NCBI RefSeq assembly: GCF_031202265.1
Contig: NZ_CP100604.1
Span: 6,678,501 to 6,742,500, forward strand
DNA: 64,000 nucleotides
Direction: 5' to 3'
Origin: Bradyrhizobium sp. Ash2021
Lineage (GTDB): Bacteria > Pseudomonadota > Alphaproteobacteria > Rhizobiales > Xanthobacteraceae
Shown piece after piece: positions 27,224 to 36,715 of the stretch. The notes under the pieces were generated by a model. The model saw only the letters and a program-made list of their open reading frames with translations. It did not search any database and was not told where the DNA came from. The first letter of the stretch is position 1. Every line of letters starts with the position of its first letter. A program made the position numbers and the translations under genes.

Positions 27224-27505
27224 ATGATACGACGCGTCGCCCTTCCTGCCCGTTATCCACCAATCGGCGCGTGGCCTGCACTCATGCGCGCGGATATGGC
27301 CGCCGCCTACCTGGATTACCGCGATACAGGCGAACTCGCGCGCGCCGTGGGCCGCGGGGAGGCACCACCGCCAATCGGCTATCACGGAGTTGGGCGGGCT
27401 CGAGAGCCAGTTTGGTCAAAGGCGATTATCGATAAAGTCACGGCACCTGGCAAGGCTATGGATCCAGATCGATTAGAAGGACAAGACTTGGTCTCCCTCG
27501 TATGA
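27224..27505 (+). CDS. Excisionase-like DNA-binding protein
   Basis: 93 residues from the ATG at 27224 (an upstream start at 27155 lacks homology). LPARYPPIGAWPALMRADMA followed by AAYLDYRDTGELARAVGRG is a winged-helix AlpA/excisionase-like start, and GYHGVGRAREPVWSKAIID follows. Its stop overlaps the start of the recombinase (ATGA), so both are co-translated. By position it is probably the recombination directionality factor or a DNA-binding partner. Confidence 0.65.
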   Translation: MIRRVALPARYPPIGAWPALMRADMAAAYLDYRDTGELARAVGRGEAPPPIGYHGVGRAREPVWSKAIIDKVTAPGKAMDPDRLEGQDLVSLV

Positions 27506-28779
27506 AACTGCCCCACACTGCGTTGAAGCTTCCCCGCTACTGCCGGCGAAAGCCACTGAAGAGTGGTCGATGGGCATACTTCTTTGAGCCGCCAACTTGG
27601 GCACGCAAGCAGGGCTGCGACGTCCAGGCTGAAGCGTTAGGAGAGGAATATGCAGCTGCCGTAGACCGAGCCAAGAATGTTCTGTTGCCCGCCTTCGACA
27701 GCTGGCGTTCAAGAGGATTGACCGACATGATTCCAGCTTCTCCAGTGCCTGGCACCTTCGATTGGCTGGTTTATCTTTTCAAGGGACATCAAAAATGGAA
27801 AGAAATTGATCACAAGACGCAGCGCTTTTACGAACAGGGGTTGGCACTTTTTGCAAACCACAAACTGAAGGATGGTAGCCGCGCGGGCTCAAAGCAGATT
27901 CCTGACTTTACGAAAAGATTCGTCGACGCAGTTTACGCGAAGCTGCTCGTTGTAGAAGACGAAGACGCGGACGGCAACGTCGTCAAGCGCGAGCGTCGCC
28001 GCTCTGCAAATGCATCCATGTCGGCTTGCAGGCGCGCCTGGTTTGTTGGTCAACGCGCTCGAGAAACAGAAGTGCCGGCGGTCAATCCATTCTCACGCAT
28101 GGGCCTAAAAACCCGCGCGCTTGGCCAGCCTGTACGTGAGACGCCGACAGCGACTTGGGATGAACTCGTTGCATTTAGGGTAGCCGCGAACAAGCTCGGA
28201 TACCGCTCAGTCGGGACGGCCGCGTTGTTGACTTGGGAGTGGTTGCAGCGGCAAGAGCACGTATTCGGCGCCTTCGAAATCTCGCATTATCGGCCAAAGG
28301 AGCGGCCGAACAGCGTGAAGATTGTGCATCCGAAGAATGGCGAAGAAGCCTGGTGGCCCCTATTCGACGAAACCGGCGAGCCCCTTTTCCCCGAGTTGAT
28401 GGCGGAGCTCGACGCCATCAAGGAAACGGGGGCCTCGGGTTTGGTCTTTCGGCGCGATCATGGGCATCGCAGGTCGCGCGCCCCGCTCCCTTGGATTACG
28501 GAACGCAAGGACCTGCGTTACCTCCGGAGTGTCGTAAAAAAGATTGTCGCAGCAGCTGGGCTACGAAGCGAACTCTCATTTACTTCCTTCCGCCACGGTG
28601 GCTTCACCGAAGGTGCCGACAGCGACCTCACAGATGCTGAGTTACGCGCCGCGGCCCGCCATCGATCCCCACACCAACTGCCAACCTATGCCAAGCGCAC
28701 GCGTAAACAACTGATCTCAGGCTCCAAGAAGCGCCGTGAAGAGCGAACAAAAGCAGCCCCTGCTCGCCCGTCGGAATGA
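27502..28779 (+). CDS. int: Tyrosine recombinase/integrase
   Basis: 425 residues with a core-binding N-terminal region and a C-terminal tyrosine-recombinase domain. The box I arginine is in LTWEWLQRQEHVFG. The box II motif is SFTSFRHGGFTEGA. After ELRAAARHRSPHQLPTY comes the presumed nucleophile Y in PTYAKRT. All four catalytic positions appear present. With the excisionase-like gene it identifies the 21.3-28.8 kb block as an integrative-element remnant. Attachment sites could not be located with confidence. Confidence 0.85.
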   Translation: MKLPHTALKLPRYCRRKPLKSGRWAYFFEPPTWARKQGCDVQAEALGEEYAAAVDRAKNVLLPAFDSWRSRGLTDMIPASPVPGTFDWLVYLFKGHQKWKEIDHKTQRFYEQGLALFANHKLKDGSRAGSKQIPDFTKRFVDAVYAKLLVVEDEDADGNVVKRERRRSANASMSACRRAWFVGQRARETEVPAVNPFSRMGLKTRALGQPVRETPTATWDELVAFRVAANKLGYRSVGTAALLTWEWLQRQEHVFGAFEISHYRPKERPNSVKIVHPKNGEEAWWPLFDETGEPLFPELMAELDAIKETGASGLVFRRDHGHRRSRAPLPWITERKDLRYLRSVVKKIVAAAGLRSELSFTSFRHGGFTEGADSDLTDAELRAAARHRSPHQLPTYAKRTRKQLISGSKKRREERTKAAPARPSE

Positions 28780-28816
28780 CCACCTAACGCGTCCTAAATC
28801 ATTGATTAAGTCTACG

Positions 28817-28842
28817 GGCTCTCCAGGGCTCAGCTGGGAGCC
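28817..28842. terminator. Hairpin between convergent integrase and enoyl-CoA hydratase genes
   Basis: GGCTCTCCAG and CTGGGAGCC pair with one bulge around a short loop. There is no T run on either side, so it is only a possible terminator. Confidence 0.3.
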
Positions 28843-28853
28843 GGTTCGCCGAG

Positions 28854-29636
28854 CTATTTGCCGGGCCACGAAGGCTTGCGCTTTTCGCTGAACGCTTTCA
28901 GGCCTTCCTTGGCATCCTCGGTCATCGCCAATAGCGCGATCTGGCTTTCGGTATAGGCGATGCTTTCATCGAACGACATCGAGGCGATCGCGCGCATGGC
29001 ATATTTGCCGCGCCGGATCGCGGTCGGCGATTTGTCGACGATGCGGCCGATCAGCCATTCGACCTTGGCGTCGAGCTCGGCCGACGGCACGACGTAGTTG
29101 AGAAGCCCGGCGGCCTGCGCGCTTCTGGCGTCGAAGGGTTCCCCGGTCAGCGCCCATTCATTGACGAGGCGCGGCGGCGCCATCGATTGCAGCAGGCTCA
29201 TCACCTGCATCGGGAACACGCCGACCTTGACCTCGGGCAGCCCGAAGATGACGTGCTCGGCGGCGACCGCCATATCCGTCATGCACAGCAAGCCCATCCC
29301 GCCGGCCATGCAGACGCCGCCCACCCGCGCAATCGCGGGCTTGGTGGCATTTTGCGACAGCCGCAACAGATCGGCGTAGTCGACGTTCGGCCTGGAAAAG
29401 TCCATCGCAAACGCAGCACCGCTGTTCTGCAAATCGGCACCGGCGCAAAACGCCTTTTCGCCCGCGCCGGTCAGCACGATGACCCGGACTTCCTTGTCGT
29501 CATGCGCGTCGCGATAGCCCTTCGCGATGCCGGCCACCACGTCAGCATTGATGGCGTTACGCTTGTCGGGCCGGTTGATGGTGATCCAGAGGGCCTGCCC
29601 GCGCTTTTCGCGTATCACGCTGTTATGGTCGGTCAT
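28854..29636 (-). CDS. Enoyl-CoA hydratase/isomerase family protein
   Basis: 260-residue crotonase. The oxyanion-hole segments KAFCAGADL and GVCMAGGMGLL are visible, as is the C-terminal RKPSWPGK tail. It would hydrate or isomerise an acyl-CoA in the cytoplasm. It is the last gene of the minus-strand operon 28854-35097, downstream of a molybdopterin oxidoreductase, with gaps below 90 bp throughout. Substrate specificity cannot be read from the sequence. Confidence 0.88.
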   Translation of the reverse strand: MTDHNSVIREKRGQALWITINRPDKRNAINADVVAGIAKGYRDAHDDKEVRVIVLTGAGEKAFCAGADLQNSGAAFAMDFSRPNVDYADLLRLSQNATKPAIARVGGVCMAGGMGLLCMTDMAVAAEHVIFGLPEVKVGVFPMQVMSLLQSMAPPRLVNEWALTGEPFDARSAQAAGLLNYVVPSAELDAKVEWLIGRIVDKSPTAIRRGKYAMRAIASMSFDESIAYTESQIALLAMTEDAKEGLKAFSEKRKPSWPGK

Positions 29637-29707
29637 TGTCCCAGTCGCCTGTTTGTCAGATGTCTGCGAACATTTGCGGCAGGTTGGCGGTGGACCGCAA
29701 GAGAGAT

Positions 29708-31804
29708 TTAGCCCGCGGACGCGACCTTCTTGACCCAGACCTTGTTGTCATGGAAGGCGGCGCCGCCGACGGGTGCGACCGCCGCGGCCCCGGTCAGCGT
29801 GTTGATGCCGCGACCACCGATATGGGCCTTGTTCGGCTGGATCGATTCTGCGATCAGCACGCCGCGGCGAAGGCCGTCGAACACCTTGACGGTCAGATTA
29901 GTCTCGCCCCTGACGTTGCCGAGTGTGACAATCTCGCCGTCGACGACCCCAAGCGCGGCGGCATCCTCGGGATGCATCATCACCGAGGGTTTTCCCTCGC
30001 GCGCGGTCGACGATGGCGTTTCATTGAAGCTGGTGTTGAGGAAGCTACGCGATGGACTGGTCGCGAGCCGGAACGGATGCGCCTCGTCCGCCTCCTCGAT
30101 AATGGTCCAATGATCCGGCAGCGACGGCATCTGCTGCCATGGCCCCAGACCAGGGTTGCCGAAGGGAGGATGCGCCCAGTCGGCCTTGAAGTGGAACTTC
30201 TTGTCCGCGTGCGCAAAACCGTCGAGGTAATGCGAGGTACGAAAATCGGGCTGGATGTCACGCCACAGATCCGCCTCCAGGGCTTCGATACCGCCATGAC
30301 CGCTCTTCTGCAGCGTCACGTCGATCAGTTCGCGCGGCGACATTTCGAATCCTGGATGCACGGCCTTGAGGCGCCGGCCAAGGCCCTGAAGCACTTCATG
30401 GTTTGAGCGGCATTCGCCGGGCGGATCGATCAGCTTGGCGCCGACCGAAATATGCTGGTGGCCGCCGCCGTAATAGAGATCGTCGTGCTCCATGAACATG
30501 GTCGCGGGCAGCACGATATCGGCCATGGCGGCTGTCTCGGTCATGAACTGCTCGTGCACCGCCATGAACAGGTCTTCGCGGGCAAAGCCCTGGTGCACCA
30601 GCGTCTGCTCCGGCGCCACCGTCATCGGGTTGGTGTTCTGGATCAGCATCGCCTTGACTGGCGGGCCGCCTTTCAAGGCTTCCGTGTCTCCGGTCAGGAT
30701 CCGCCCGATCTGGGACTGGTCGAGCCAGCGCGTCGTGCGGTCGATCGCGTCATGACCTTCGATGACCGACTCATTGAACTTCCAGATCCCGGCATTGTTG
30801 AAGAACGCGCCGCCGCCTTCATATTGCCAGGCACCCGTCACCGCCGGAATGCACAGCGCCGCGTGCATCTGCGCCGCCCCGTTGCGGCTGCGGGTAAAGC
30901 CGTAGCCGAGCCGGAAGAACGAACGCTTGGTCTGGCCGACCAGACGGGCGAAAGCCTCGATCTCCGCCACCGGCACGCCCGAAATCGACGAGGCCCATTC
31001 CGGCGTGCGTGTCGCCAGATGCGCTTCCAGCTCATCCGGGCAATCGGTGTAGCGATCCATATACGCGCGGTCCGCATAGCCTTCGCGGAACAACACATGC
31101 ATGACGCCGCAGGCGAAAGCGCCGTCGGTACCGGGCCGCAGGATGATCTTGATATCCGCCTGCTTCATGGTGTCATTATTGTAGACGTCGACCGCTGCGA
31201 TCCTGGCGCCGCGTTCCTTCCGGGCGCGCATCGCATGCGTCATCACATTGACCTGGGTATTCACGGGATTGGTGCCCCAGATCACGACCAGGTCGGAGAC
31301 GCCCATCTCGCGCGGATCGACGCCGGCGATCTTGCCGGTGCCGATGGAAAATCCGACGCGGGCGATGTTGGCGCAGATGGTGGAGTAGAAGCGGGAATAT
31401 TTCTTGACATGGGACAGGCGGTTGATGCCGTCACGCATCACCAGCCCCATGGTGCCGGCGTAATAATACGGCCAGACCGATTGGGCGCCGAATTCGCGCT
31501 CGGCCTGATCGAACCGCGCGGCGACCTCGTCCAGCGCCTCGTCCCAGGAGATCCGCGCGAACTGGCCGGAACCTTTCGGCCCGGTGCGGCGCATCGGGTA
31601 GAGCAGCCGGTCCGGATGATGGATACGTTCGGCGTAGCGCGCGACCTTGGCGCAGACGACACCGGCGGTATAGGTCTGCAGCTTGGACCCGCGGACCCGG
31701 CCGATGCTCTTGCCCTCGATCACCTCGATGTCGAGCGCGCAGGCCGACGGACAGTCATGCGGACAGGTGGAGTGGCGGATGTCGACCTTGGCGTGCTGGT
31801 TCAT
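29708..31804 (-). CDS. Molybdopterin oxidoreductase (DMSO reductase superfamily)
   Basis: 698 residues. The N-terminal [4Fe-4S] site is CPHDCPSAC with the fourth cysteine in GVVCAKVARY. The molybdopterin-binding core follows, with VIWGTNPVNTQ and MLIQNTNPM, and a C-terminal molydopterin-dinucleotide-binding domain starts near VMMHPEDAAALG. No Tat signal is present, so it is probably cytoplasmic, like many assimilatory or hydratase-type members. Adjacent genes suggest a role in breaking down an organic compound rather than respiration. The electron partner is not encoded next to it. Confidence 0.88.
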   Translation of the reverse strand: MNQHAKVDIRHSTCPHDCPSACALDIEVIEGKSIGRVRGSKLQTYTAGVVCAKVARYAERIHHPDRLLYPMRRTGPKGSGQFARISWDEALDEVAARFDQAEREFGAQSVWPYYYAGTMGLVMRDGINRLSHVKKYSRFYSTICANIARVGFSIGTGKIAGVDPREMGVSDLVVIWGTNPVNTQVNVMTHAMRARKERGARIAAVDVYNNDTMKQADIKIILRPGTDGAFACGVMHVLFREGYADRAYMDRYTDCPDELEAHLATRTPEWASSISGVPVAEIEAFARLVGQTKRSFFRLGYGFTRSRNGAAQMHAALCIPAVTGAWQYEGGGAFFNNAGIWKFNESVIEGHDAIDRTTRWLDQSQIGRILTGDTEALKGGPPVKAMLIQNTNPMTVAPEQTLVHQGFAREDLFMAVHEQFMTETAAMADIVLPATMFMEHDDLYYGGGHQHISVGAKLIDPPGECRSNHEVLQGLGRRLKAVHPGFEMSPRELIDVTLQKSGHGGIEALEADLWRDIQPDFRTSHYLDGFAHADKKFHFKADWAHPPFGNPGLGPWQQMPSLPDHWTIIEEADEAHPFRLATSPSRSFLNTSFNETPSSTAREGKPSVMMHPEDAAALGVVDGEIVTLGNVRGETNLTVKVFDGLRRGVLIAESIQPNKAHIGGRGINTLTGAAAVAPVGGAAFHDNKVWVKKVASAG

Positions 31805-31888
31805 GCCCGATAGGTAACATCAAATGACCTTTTCGCCGAGAGGCATTATCCGGGAATACCCCAGCGAAAACGGCAGCAAAGCCATGCA

Positions 31889-32641
31889 TCAGGCGCCCAG
31901 ATAGGCCCCGCCATTGGCATGGATCGCCTGCCCGTTGATGTAGCGTGCGCTCGCTCCGCAGAGGAACCGCACGGTGGCCGCGACGTCTTCCGGCCGGCCC
32001 CGCTCGCCGCTAATGGTCTGGTGGGTCAGATGATGCGCCGGTTCGGGCTTGTCCTTGGGCCGCGGCGCGCCGATCAGGCCGGGCACCACGCAGTTCACGG
32101 TGATGCCGTCATCGGCGAGGTCGTGGGCCAACGCGCGGGTGAAGCCGATGATCCCCGCTTTCGCCGTCACCACATGCGCGCGATTTTTTGCACCCGTATG
32201 CGCGCTCAGGCCACCGATATTGACGATAGTCCCCGCGCCGGATTTGCGCAGCGCCGGCAGGCACGCCTTCACGCAATGGAAGGTGCCATCGAGGGTGACG
32301 TCAAGGATTTCACGCCACGCGGCATAGTCCATGTCCGCGAACGGCTTTTCCCGCCGCAGCGCGGCATTGTTGACGAGGATGTCGATCCGGCCGAACTGTT
32401 TTGCAGCCGCATCCGCCATCGCCTGCACCGCTTCGGCGTCGGCGACGTCGCCGATATGGACCAGCGCCCTGGCGCCCGCGGACTCGATCTCGCGCGCAAC
32501 GTCTTCCGCCTCGGCGCGGTTGCTGCGCGCATTCACCACGATGGACGCACTGTCGCTCGCCAGCGCCAGTGCGATCGCGCGGCCGATATTGCGGCCCGCA
32601 CCCGTAACGATGGCGACCTTGCCGGAAAGTTCCTTGGTCAT
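31889..32641 (-). CDS. SDR-family oxidoreductase with an atypical active site
   Basis: 250 residues. The Rossmann motif TGAGRNIG and the NNA motif (VNNAALRRE) are normal. At the catalytic stretch, NIGGLSAHTG keeps the serine, but the tyrosine expected four residues before the lysine in HVVTAKAG is valine. A nearby histidine is the only ring side chain. Six bases separate it from the MmgE/PrpD gene. It may act as a non-oxidoreductive SDR or use another base. Confidence 0.82.
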   Translation of the reverse strand: MTKELSGKVAIVTGAGRNIGRAIALALASDSASIVVNARSNRAEAEDVAREIESAGARALVHIGDVADAEAVQAMADAAAKQFGRIDILVNNAALRREKPFADMDYAAWREILDVTLDGTFHCVKACLPALRKSGAGTIVNIGGLSAHTGAKNRAHVVTAKAGIIGFTRALAHDLADDGITVNCVVPGLIGAPRPKDKPEPAHHLTHQTISGERGRPEDVAATVRFLCGASARYINGQAIHANGGAYLGA

Positions 32642-32647
32642 GCAAAC

Positions 32648-34021
32648 CTATCCACGCAACGACGATAATTCGATCTTGCCCTGATACAACCCCGCCAGCA
32701 GCTTCAACGCCGCATCGCCCCGCGCCTTGTTCCAGCCGCCATGCTGCGCGTTGAGCGCGAATTTATCGGTCACGTCCTGGCGCGTCAGCGGCTCCTGCGC
32801 GCCGCCGCGCAGATAGGGTTGCCGCTCTTCGATCACGCTGCCATCGCCGAGCGTGGCGCGGATATGGCCGGTGTAGTTGTTTGGATAGGGATTGTCCGGA
32901 TCGATCACGAATTTCACCTTGGCCGCGAGCGCCAGCACGCGCGCATCGCGGATCGCGCTTTCCGTGAACGCGCCTAGCCCGACCCCGCCATGCACGAAAC
33001 CGGTTGCCAGCAGATAGGGCGTGGCGAACTTGGCGGCATAGCCGTTGCGCGGACACTGCTTGTCGGCCAGCGGCTCCCACAGCCGGTGCACCGTCCCCTC
33101 TGCGACCTCGCAGGCGATTCCTGTGACGTCCTCGGGCTTGATACCGCGCGCGGCGAGCCGTCGCGCGCAATCGATATAGGGCTGCGCCATCGTTCCGCAG
33201 GGATACGGCTTGAACGCCAGCGTATCCGTCACCCAGCGCGCGCCGAAATCGCCGGTCAGCGCGTCGTAGTCGCCTTTGACGGTGTGGGCAAAGCCGTGGA
33301 ACAGGCCATGGACGCCTTCGAACACCGTGCGCGGGCCGACGAATCCTCCTCGCGCCAGCAGCGCCGCGCGAATGCCCGATTGCGCCGCCCAGCCGGCATG
33401 CAGCCGCTTGGTCCAGGCGCCCTCGGCGAGATATTCGATGATGCCGCCCGCCATGCTGCCGGCAATGCCGAGCGCATCGACGATTTGTCTGACGTTGAGG
33501 CCGAGCGCCGCACCGACACCGGCCGCCGCCCCCATCGCGCCGAAGATTGCGGTCGGATGGAAGCCCGCCTTGTGGACGGCCTTCGGCACCACGAGACTTA
33601 AGCGGCAGAGTACTTCGGTCCCCACCGCAATCCCGATCAGTGCCATGCGGCCATCGGGGTTATGGCGCTCGCAGGCGGCCAGAACCGCCGGCACGATGAC
33701 AGCCCCGGCATGCACCGGGCCGCCCTCGAATGTATCGTCAAAATCCTCGCCATGTGCGGCCGTGCCGTTGACGAACGCGGCGCCGGCGGCGTTCAGAGTG
33801 CGCGTGTGCCCGATCGCCGTGCAGGGTCCATCATCGTCGCAACCCGCCAGCGCACTCCTGATATAGTCCTCGTTGCGCGCGGTGACGCAGAGGCCGACGA
33901 CATCGATCAGCAAATCCTCGCATTTGCGCGTGGTGGCGGCCGGCAAACCGCCCGGCTGCAACGCGACAATCTTCGCAGCGAGCGTCTCGGCGACAGACGT
34001 CCTGGGCAGTTCAGAGGTCAT
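32648..34021 (-). CDS. MmgE/PrpD family protein
   Basis: 457 residues matching the MmgE/PrpD fold of 2-methylcitrate and aconitate-type dehydratases and decarboxylases. Visible motifs are GTAAHGEDFDDTFEGGPVHAG near residue 90 and AVHKAGFHPTAIFGAMGAA near 165. This family acts on tricarboxylic-acid-like substrates, which fits a pathway where Bug/TctC-type binding proteins import a carboxylate. It lies five bases after the solute-binding protein gene in the operon. Confidence 0.88.
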   Translation of the reverse strand: MTSELPRTSVAETLAAKIVALQPGGLPAATTRKCEDLLIDVVGLCVTARNEDYIRSALAGCDDDGPCTAIGHTRTLNAAGAAFVNGTAAHGEDFDDTFEGGPVHAGAVIVPAVLAACERHNPDGRMALIGIAVGTEVLCRLSLVVPKAVHKAGFHPTAIFGAMGAAAGVGAALGLNVRQIVDALGIAGSMAGGIIEYLAEGAWTKRLHAGWAAQSGIRAALLARGGFVGPRTVFEGVHGLFHGFAHTVKGDYDALTGDFGARWVTDTLAFKPYPCGTMAQPYIDCARRLAARGIKPEDVTGIACEVAEGTVHRLWEPLADKQCPRNGYAAKFATPYLLATGFVHGGVGLGAFTESAIRDARVLALAAKVKFVIDPDNPYPNNYTGHIRATLGDGSVIEERQPYLRGGAQEPLTRQDVTDKFALNAQHGGWNKARGDAALKLLAGLYQGKIELSSLRG

Positions 34022-34026
34022 TCGGA

Positions 34027-35097
34027 TCAGACGTGGAAGATTTTGGTGTAGCGCGCCTTGATCGAATCGCCCTCTTTTTCCACCGCCGCGGCGTCATCCT
34101 TCATGGTCTTGATGTCCTTCAGCGGCTTGCGTCCGGCTTTCTCGGCCGTCTGCGCATGGACGGAGCGCAGGCCGCCGACGTCGATGATAAGCTGCTGGGC
34201 CTCACGGCCAAGGCTGAACGACTGAAACAGCTTTGCCGCGTTCGGATTGGGCGAGCCCTTGAAGATGCCGTTCGGGCCGATGATCAGCGGCGAACCCTCG
34301 GTGGCATAGACCGGTTCGACCGGGCGGCCGGATTCCTTCATCTGAAAAATGTTGTACTCGTTGCCGTCGGCCATCACGGCGCGCTCACCGAGCTCGAGCT
34401 TTTTCGGCGGATCGGCGGACGATTGCACCTGCATGATGTTCTGCTTGGCGAGCTGTTCGAAGAAGCTCCAGCCGAGATCGCGCTGCATCTGGTAGGTCGC
34501 GGTCATGATGGTGCCGCTGTAGCCGGGATGCGCCTTGACGATCTTGCCCTTCCATTTGGGATCGAGCAGGTCGGCAAAGCTCTTGGGGGCGTCTTCCGCT
34601 TTCACCAGATTGGTATTGTAGGCGATGATTGAGAGCCAGACGCGGAAGCTTGCGAACTGGCCGTCGGGATCGCGGTGGTCGGCAGGATAGAATTTTGCGA
34701 CATCCTCAGGCACATACGGCGCCAGAATGCCGTCGCGTTTCCAGACGATGAAATGCGCCGCATCCGACGAGTTCACGACGTCCACGGCGTGGATGTTGCT
34801 GGAATATTCCTGACCGATTCGCTGGAACACCCGTTCTGCGCCGGTGCGCTCGACGCGAACCGCGATCCCCGGGTATTTCGCCTCGAACGCCTTGGCCAGT
34901 TTTTCCGCGACCGGCAGGTCGGTCGAGGTGTAGTAGATCACCTGGCCTTCCTTCTTCGCCGCCTCGATCAGCGCCGGTGTGACCGATTCCGCCGGCGGCG
35001 CGTCGGCCATGACGCCGGTCGAGAATGCCGCGCCTGCCAGCACGGCGCCGGTGCCTCGCAGCACCGCGCGGCGAGAGATCCCTTGGTGTTTCATCAT
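34027..35097 (-). CDS. Tat-exported ABC-type solute-binding protein
   Basis: 356 residues from the ATG at 35097. The N-terminus has a twin-arginine signal (ISRRAVLRGTGAVLAGAAF). The mature part is a class II periplasmic binding fold of the family 1/AfuA type (EGQVIYYTSTDLPVAEKLAK). No permease or ATPase genes are in the operon, so transport partners must be elsewhere or the protein is a co-sensor. It is the first gene of the 35097-28854 operon and divergent from a Bug-type binding protein. Confidence 0.82.
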   Translation of the reverse strand: MMKHQGISRRAVLRGTGAVLAGAAFSTGVMADAPPAESVTPALIEAAKKEGQVIYYTSTDLPVAEKLAKAFEAKYPGIAVRVERTGAERVFQRIGQEYSSNIHAVDVVNSSDAAHFIVWKRDGILAPYVPEDVAKFYPADHRDPDGQFASFRVWLSIIAYNTNLVKAEDAPKSFADLLDPKWKGKIVKAHPGYSGTIMTATYQMQRDLGWSFFEQLAKQNIMQVQSSADPPKKLELGERAVMADGNEYNIFQMKESGRPVEPVYATEGSPLIIGPNGIFKGSPNPNAAKLFQSFSLGREAQQLIIDVGGLRSVHAQTAEKAGRKPLKDIKTMKDDAAAVEKEGDSIKARYTKIFHV

Positions 35098-35193
35098 TTC
35101 ATTCCCCGCGCTTGTTGGCGAAGTTGGGTACACCGGTTCTAGTCTTTTATTCCGATGCCGTATGCAGAGTCTATCGTCGACAGTGGCTTTGCA

Positions 35194-35214
35194 TTGCAGC
35201 TAAACTCGCTGCAA
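35194..35214. promoter_or_regulatory. Inverted repeat in the divergent promoter region
   Basis: TTGCAG-N9-CTGCAA in the 146-bp gap between the two solute-binding protein genes, 30 bp before the plus-strand start. It is a plausible operator for shared regulation. No regulator gene lies next to it. Confidence 0.4.
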
Positions 35215-35243
35215 GGAACAAGACTAAAGTTTGAGGGAGAGAA

Positions 35244-36218
35244 ATGACGGGCTCAAGGTTTGCGCTGGCGCTGACGGCCGCTCTGCTGGTGATGCCGATC
35301 CTCAACTCGCCGTTACCCGCGGAAGATTATCCGGCGCGGCCGGTCCGGGTCATCGTTCCCTTCGGCGCCGGCGGGCCGGCGGACGTTACCGCCCGCCAGA
35401 TCGGCAGCATTTTACAGGAAAGTTTCGGCCAGCCCTTCGTGGTCGAGAACCGGACCGGCGCCGGCGGGGTGATCGGCACGCTGGAGGCCGCCAAGTCGCC
35501 GCCCGACGGCTATACGCTGTTGATGATGTCGAACACCCAGACCGCGAATGAATCGCTGGTGCCGCAGCGCAAATATGAGCTGATGCGCGACCTAGCGCCA
35601 ATCGCGCCGGTCAATTATTCCGACCTCGTGATCGTGGTCCACCCCGCCGTGCCGGCGAAGACGCTGCAGGAATTCATTGCGCTCGCCAAGGCCCAGCCCG
35701 GCAAGCTGAACTATGCTTCCTCCGGCCAGGGGACGCCGTACCACATGGCCGGCGAACTCTTCAAGGCCATGGCCGGCATCGACGTACTGCACGTACCCTA
35801 CCGCAACAGCGGCGAGGCGCGCAGCGGCGTGATCGGCGGCCAGGTGCAGATGATGATCGACGCGGTTCCGGCGATGGCGCCCAATATCGCCGAAAATCAG
35901 GTGCGCGCACTCGCGACCACCGGCAAGACGCGCTCGACGGTGCTGCCCAACGTGCCGACGGTGACCGAGGCCGGCATTCCCGGCTATGAGGCCACAATCT
36001 GGCTCGGACTGATGGCGCCGGCGGGCACGCCCAAGCCGATCATCGACAAGCTCAATGCGGCCGTGAATGCCGCAATCAAACGGCCCGACATCGTCAAACT
36101 CTGGACCGCGCAGGGCGCAGTTCCGATGTCGATGACTCCTGAGGAATTCGACAAATTCCTCCGCGGCGATATTGTGAAATGGGCTGAAGTCGTCAAGAAA
36201 TTCGATAAGCCGCAATAG
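35244..36218 (+). CDS. Bug-family (TctC-like) substrate-binding protein
   Basis: 324 residues behind GAGGGAGAG. A Sec signal peptide (LALTAALLVMPILNSPLPA) is followed by the Bug signature YPARPVRVIVPFGAGGPADV. ATTGKTRSTVLPNVPTVTEA and GLMAPAGTP are further family motifs. Bug proteins bind carboxylates or aromatic acids in the periplasm. No TctA/TctB membrane genes are adjacent. It opens the plus-strand operon with the molybdenum hydroxylase. Confidence 0.9.
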   Translation: MTGSRFALALTAALLVMPILNSPLPAEDYPARPVRVIVPFGAGGPADVTARQIGSILQESFGQPFVVENRTGAGGVIGTLEAAKSPPDGYTLLMMSNTQTANESLVPQRKYELMRDLAPIAPVNYSDLVIVVHPAVPAKTLQEFIALAKAQPGKLNYASSGQGTPYHMAGELFKAMAGIDVLHVPYRNSGEARSGVIGGQVQMMIDAVPAMAPNIAENQVRALATTGKTRSTVLPNVPTVTEAGIPGYEATIWLGLMAPAGTPKPIIDKLNAAVNAAIKRPDIVKLWTAQGAVPMSMTPEEFDKFLRGDIVKWAEVVKKFDKPQ

Positions 36219-36244
36219 AGATCCTTCAACCAAGGTCCGCCTCG

Positions 36245-36715
36245 ATGCCGAGCGTTCGATTTCGCCTCAATGGCGCCGAGATGGATGTCGACGCCGATCC
36301 CGATCGATCACTGCTGGATATATTGCGCGGGCCGCTTGGCATGACCGGACCGCATTTCGGCTGCGGCGCCGGCGAATGCGGCGCCTGCAACGTCATTATC
36401 GGCGATCGCGCGGTGGCCGCCTGCGATACGCCGCTATGGTCGATCGTGGACAAGGACGTCACGACACCCGAGGGGCTCGGAACCGCCGAGCGACCGCATC
36501 CGCTGCAGCGCGCCTTCATCGCCGAGCAGGCGTTGCAGTGCGGCTATTGCGTTTCCGGCATCCTGATGAGCGCGGCCGCCTTGCTGATGCGAAATCCCAC
36601 CCCCTCCAGCCAGGAGGTGAAGCAAGCGCTCGACGGCAACCTTTGCCGGTGCGGTTCGCACAACCGCATGGTGCGGGCGGTGCTGCGCGCGGCAGACGAA
36701 ATGGCGGCGAGATGA
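36245..36715 (+). CDS. Molybdenum hydroxylase small subunit, two [2Fe-2S] clusters
   Basis: 156 residues. The plant-ferredoxin-like N-terminal domain has CGAGECGACNV with the fourth cysteine at AVAAC. The helical second domain has QCGYC and LCRCGSH. This is the IorA/NdhS/CoxS type of subunit from the xanthine oxidase family, passing electrons from the molybdenum site. It overlaps the large-subunit start by four bases (ATGA). No FAD subunit is encoded, as in the isoquinoline/nicotinate-type enzymes that donate to a cytochrome. Confidence 0.92.
   Translation: MPSVRFRLNGAEMDVDADPDRSLLDILRGPLGMTGPHFGCGAGECGACNVIIGDRAVAACDTPLWSIVDKDVTTPEGLGTAERPHPLQRAFIAEQALQCGYCVSGILMSAAALLMRNPTPSSQEVKQALDGNLCRCGSHNRMVRAVLRAADEMAAR

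Noticed and set aside
30452..31813. 453-codon plus-strand frame opposite the molybdopterin oxidoreductase
   Set aside because: Antisense shadow; composition rich in His/Arg/Ala without a recognisable domain.
36376..36711. Upstream extension of the molybdenum hydroxylase large subunit
   Set aside because: It overlaps the small-subunit gene in another frame. Homology and the ATGA overlap place the start at 36712.
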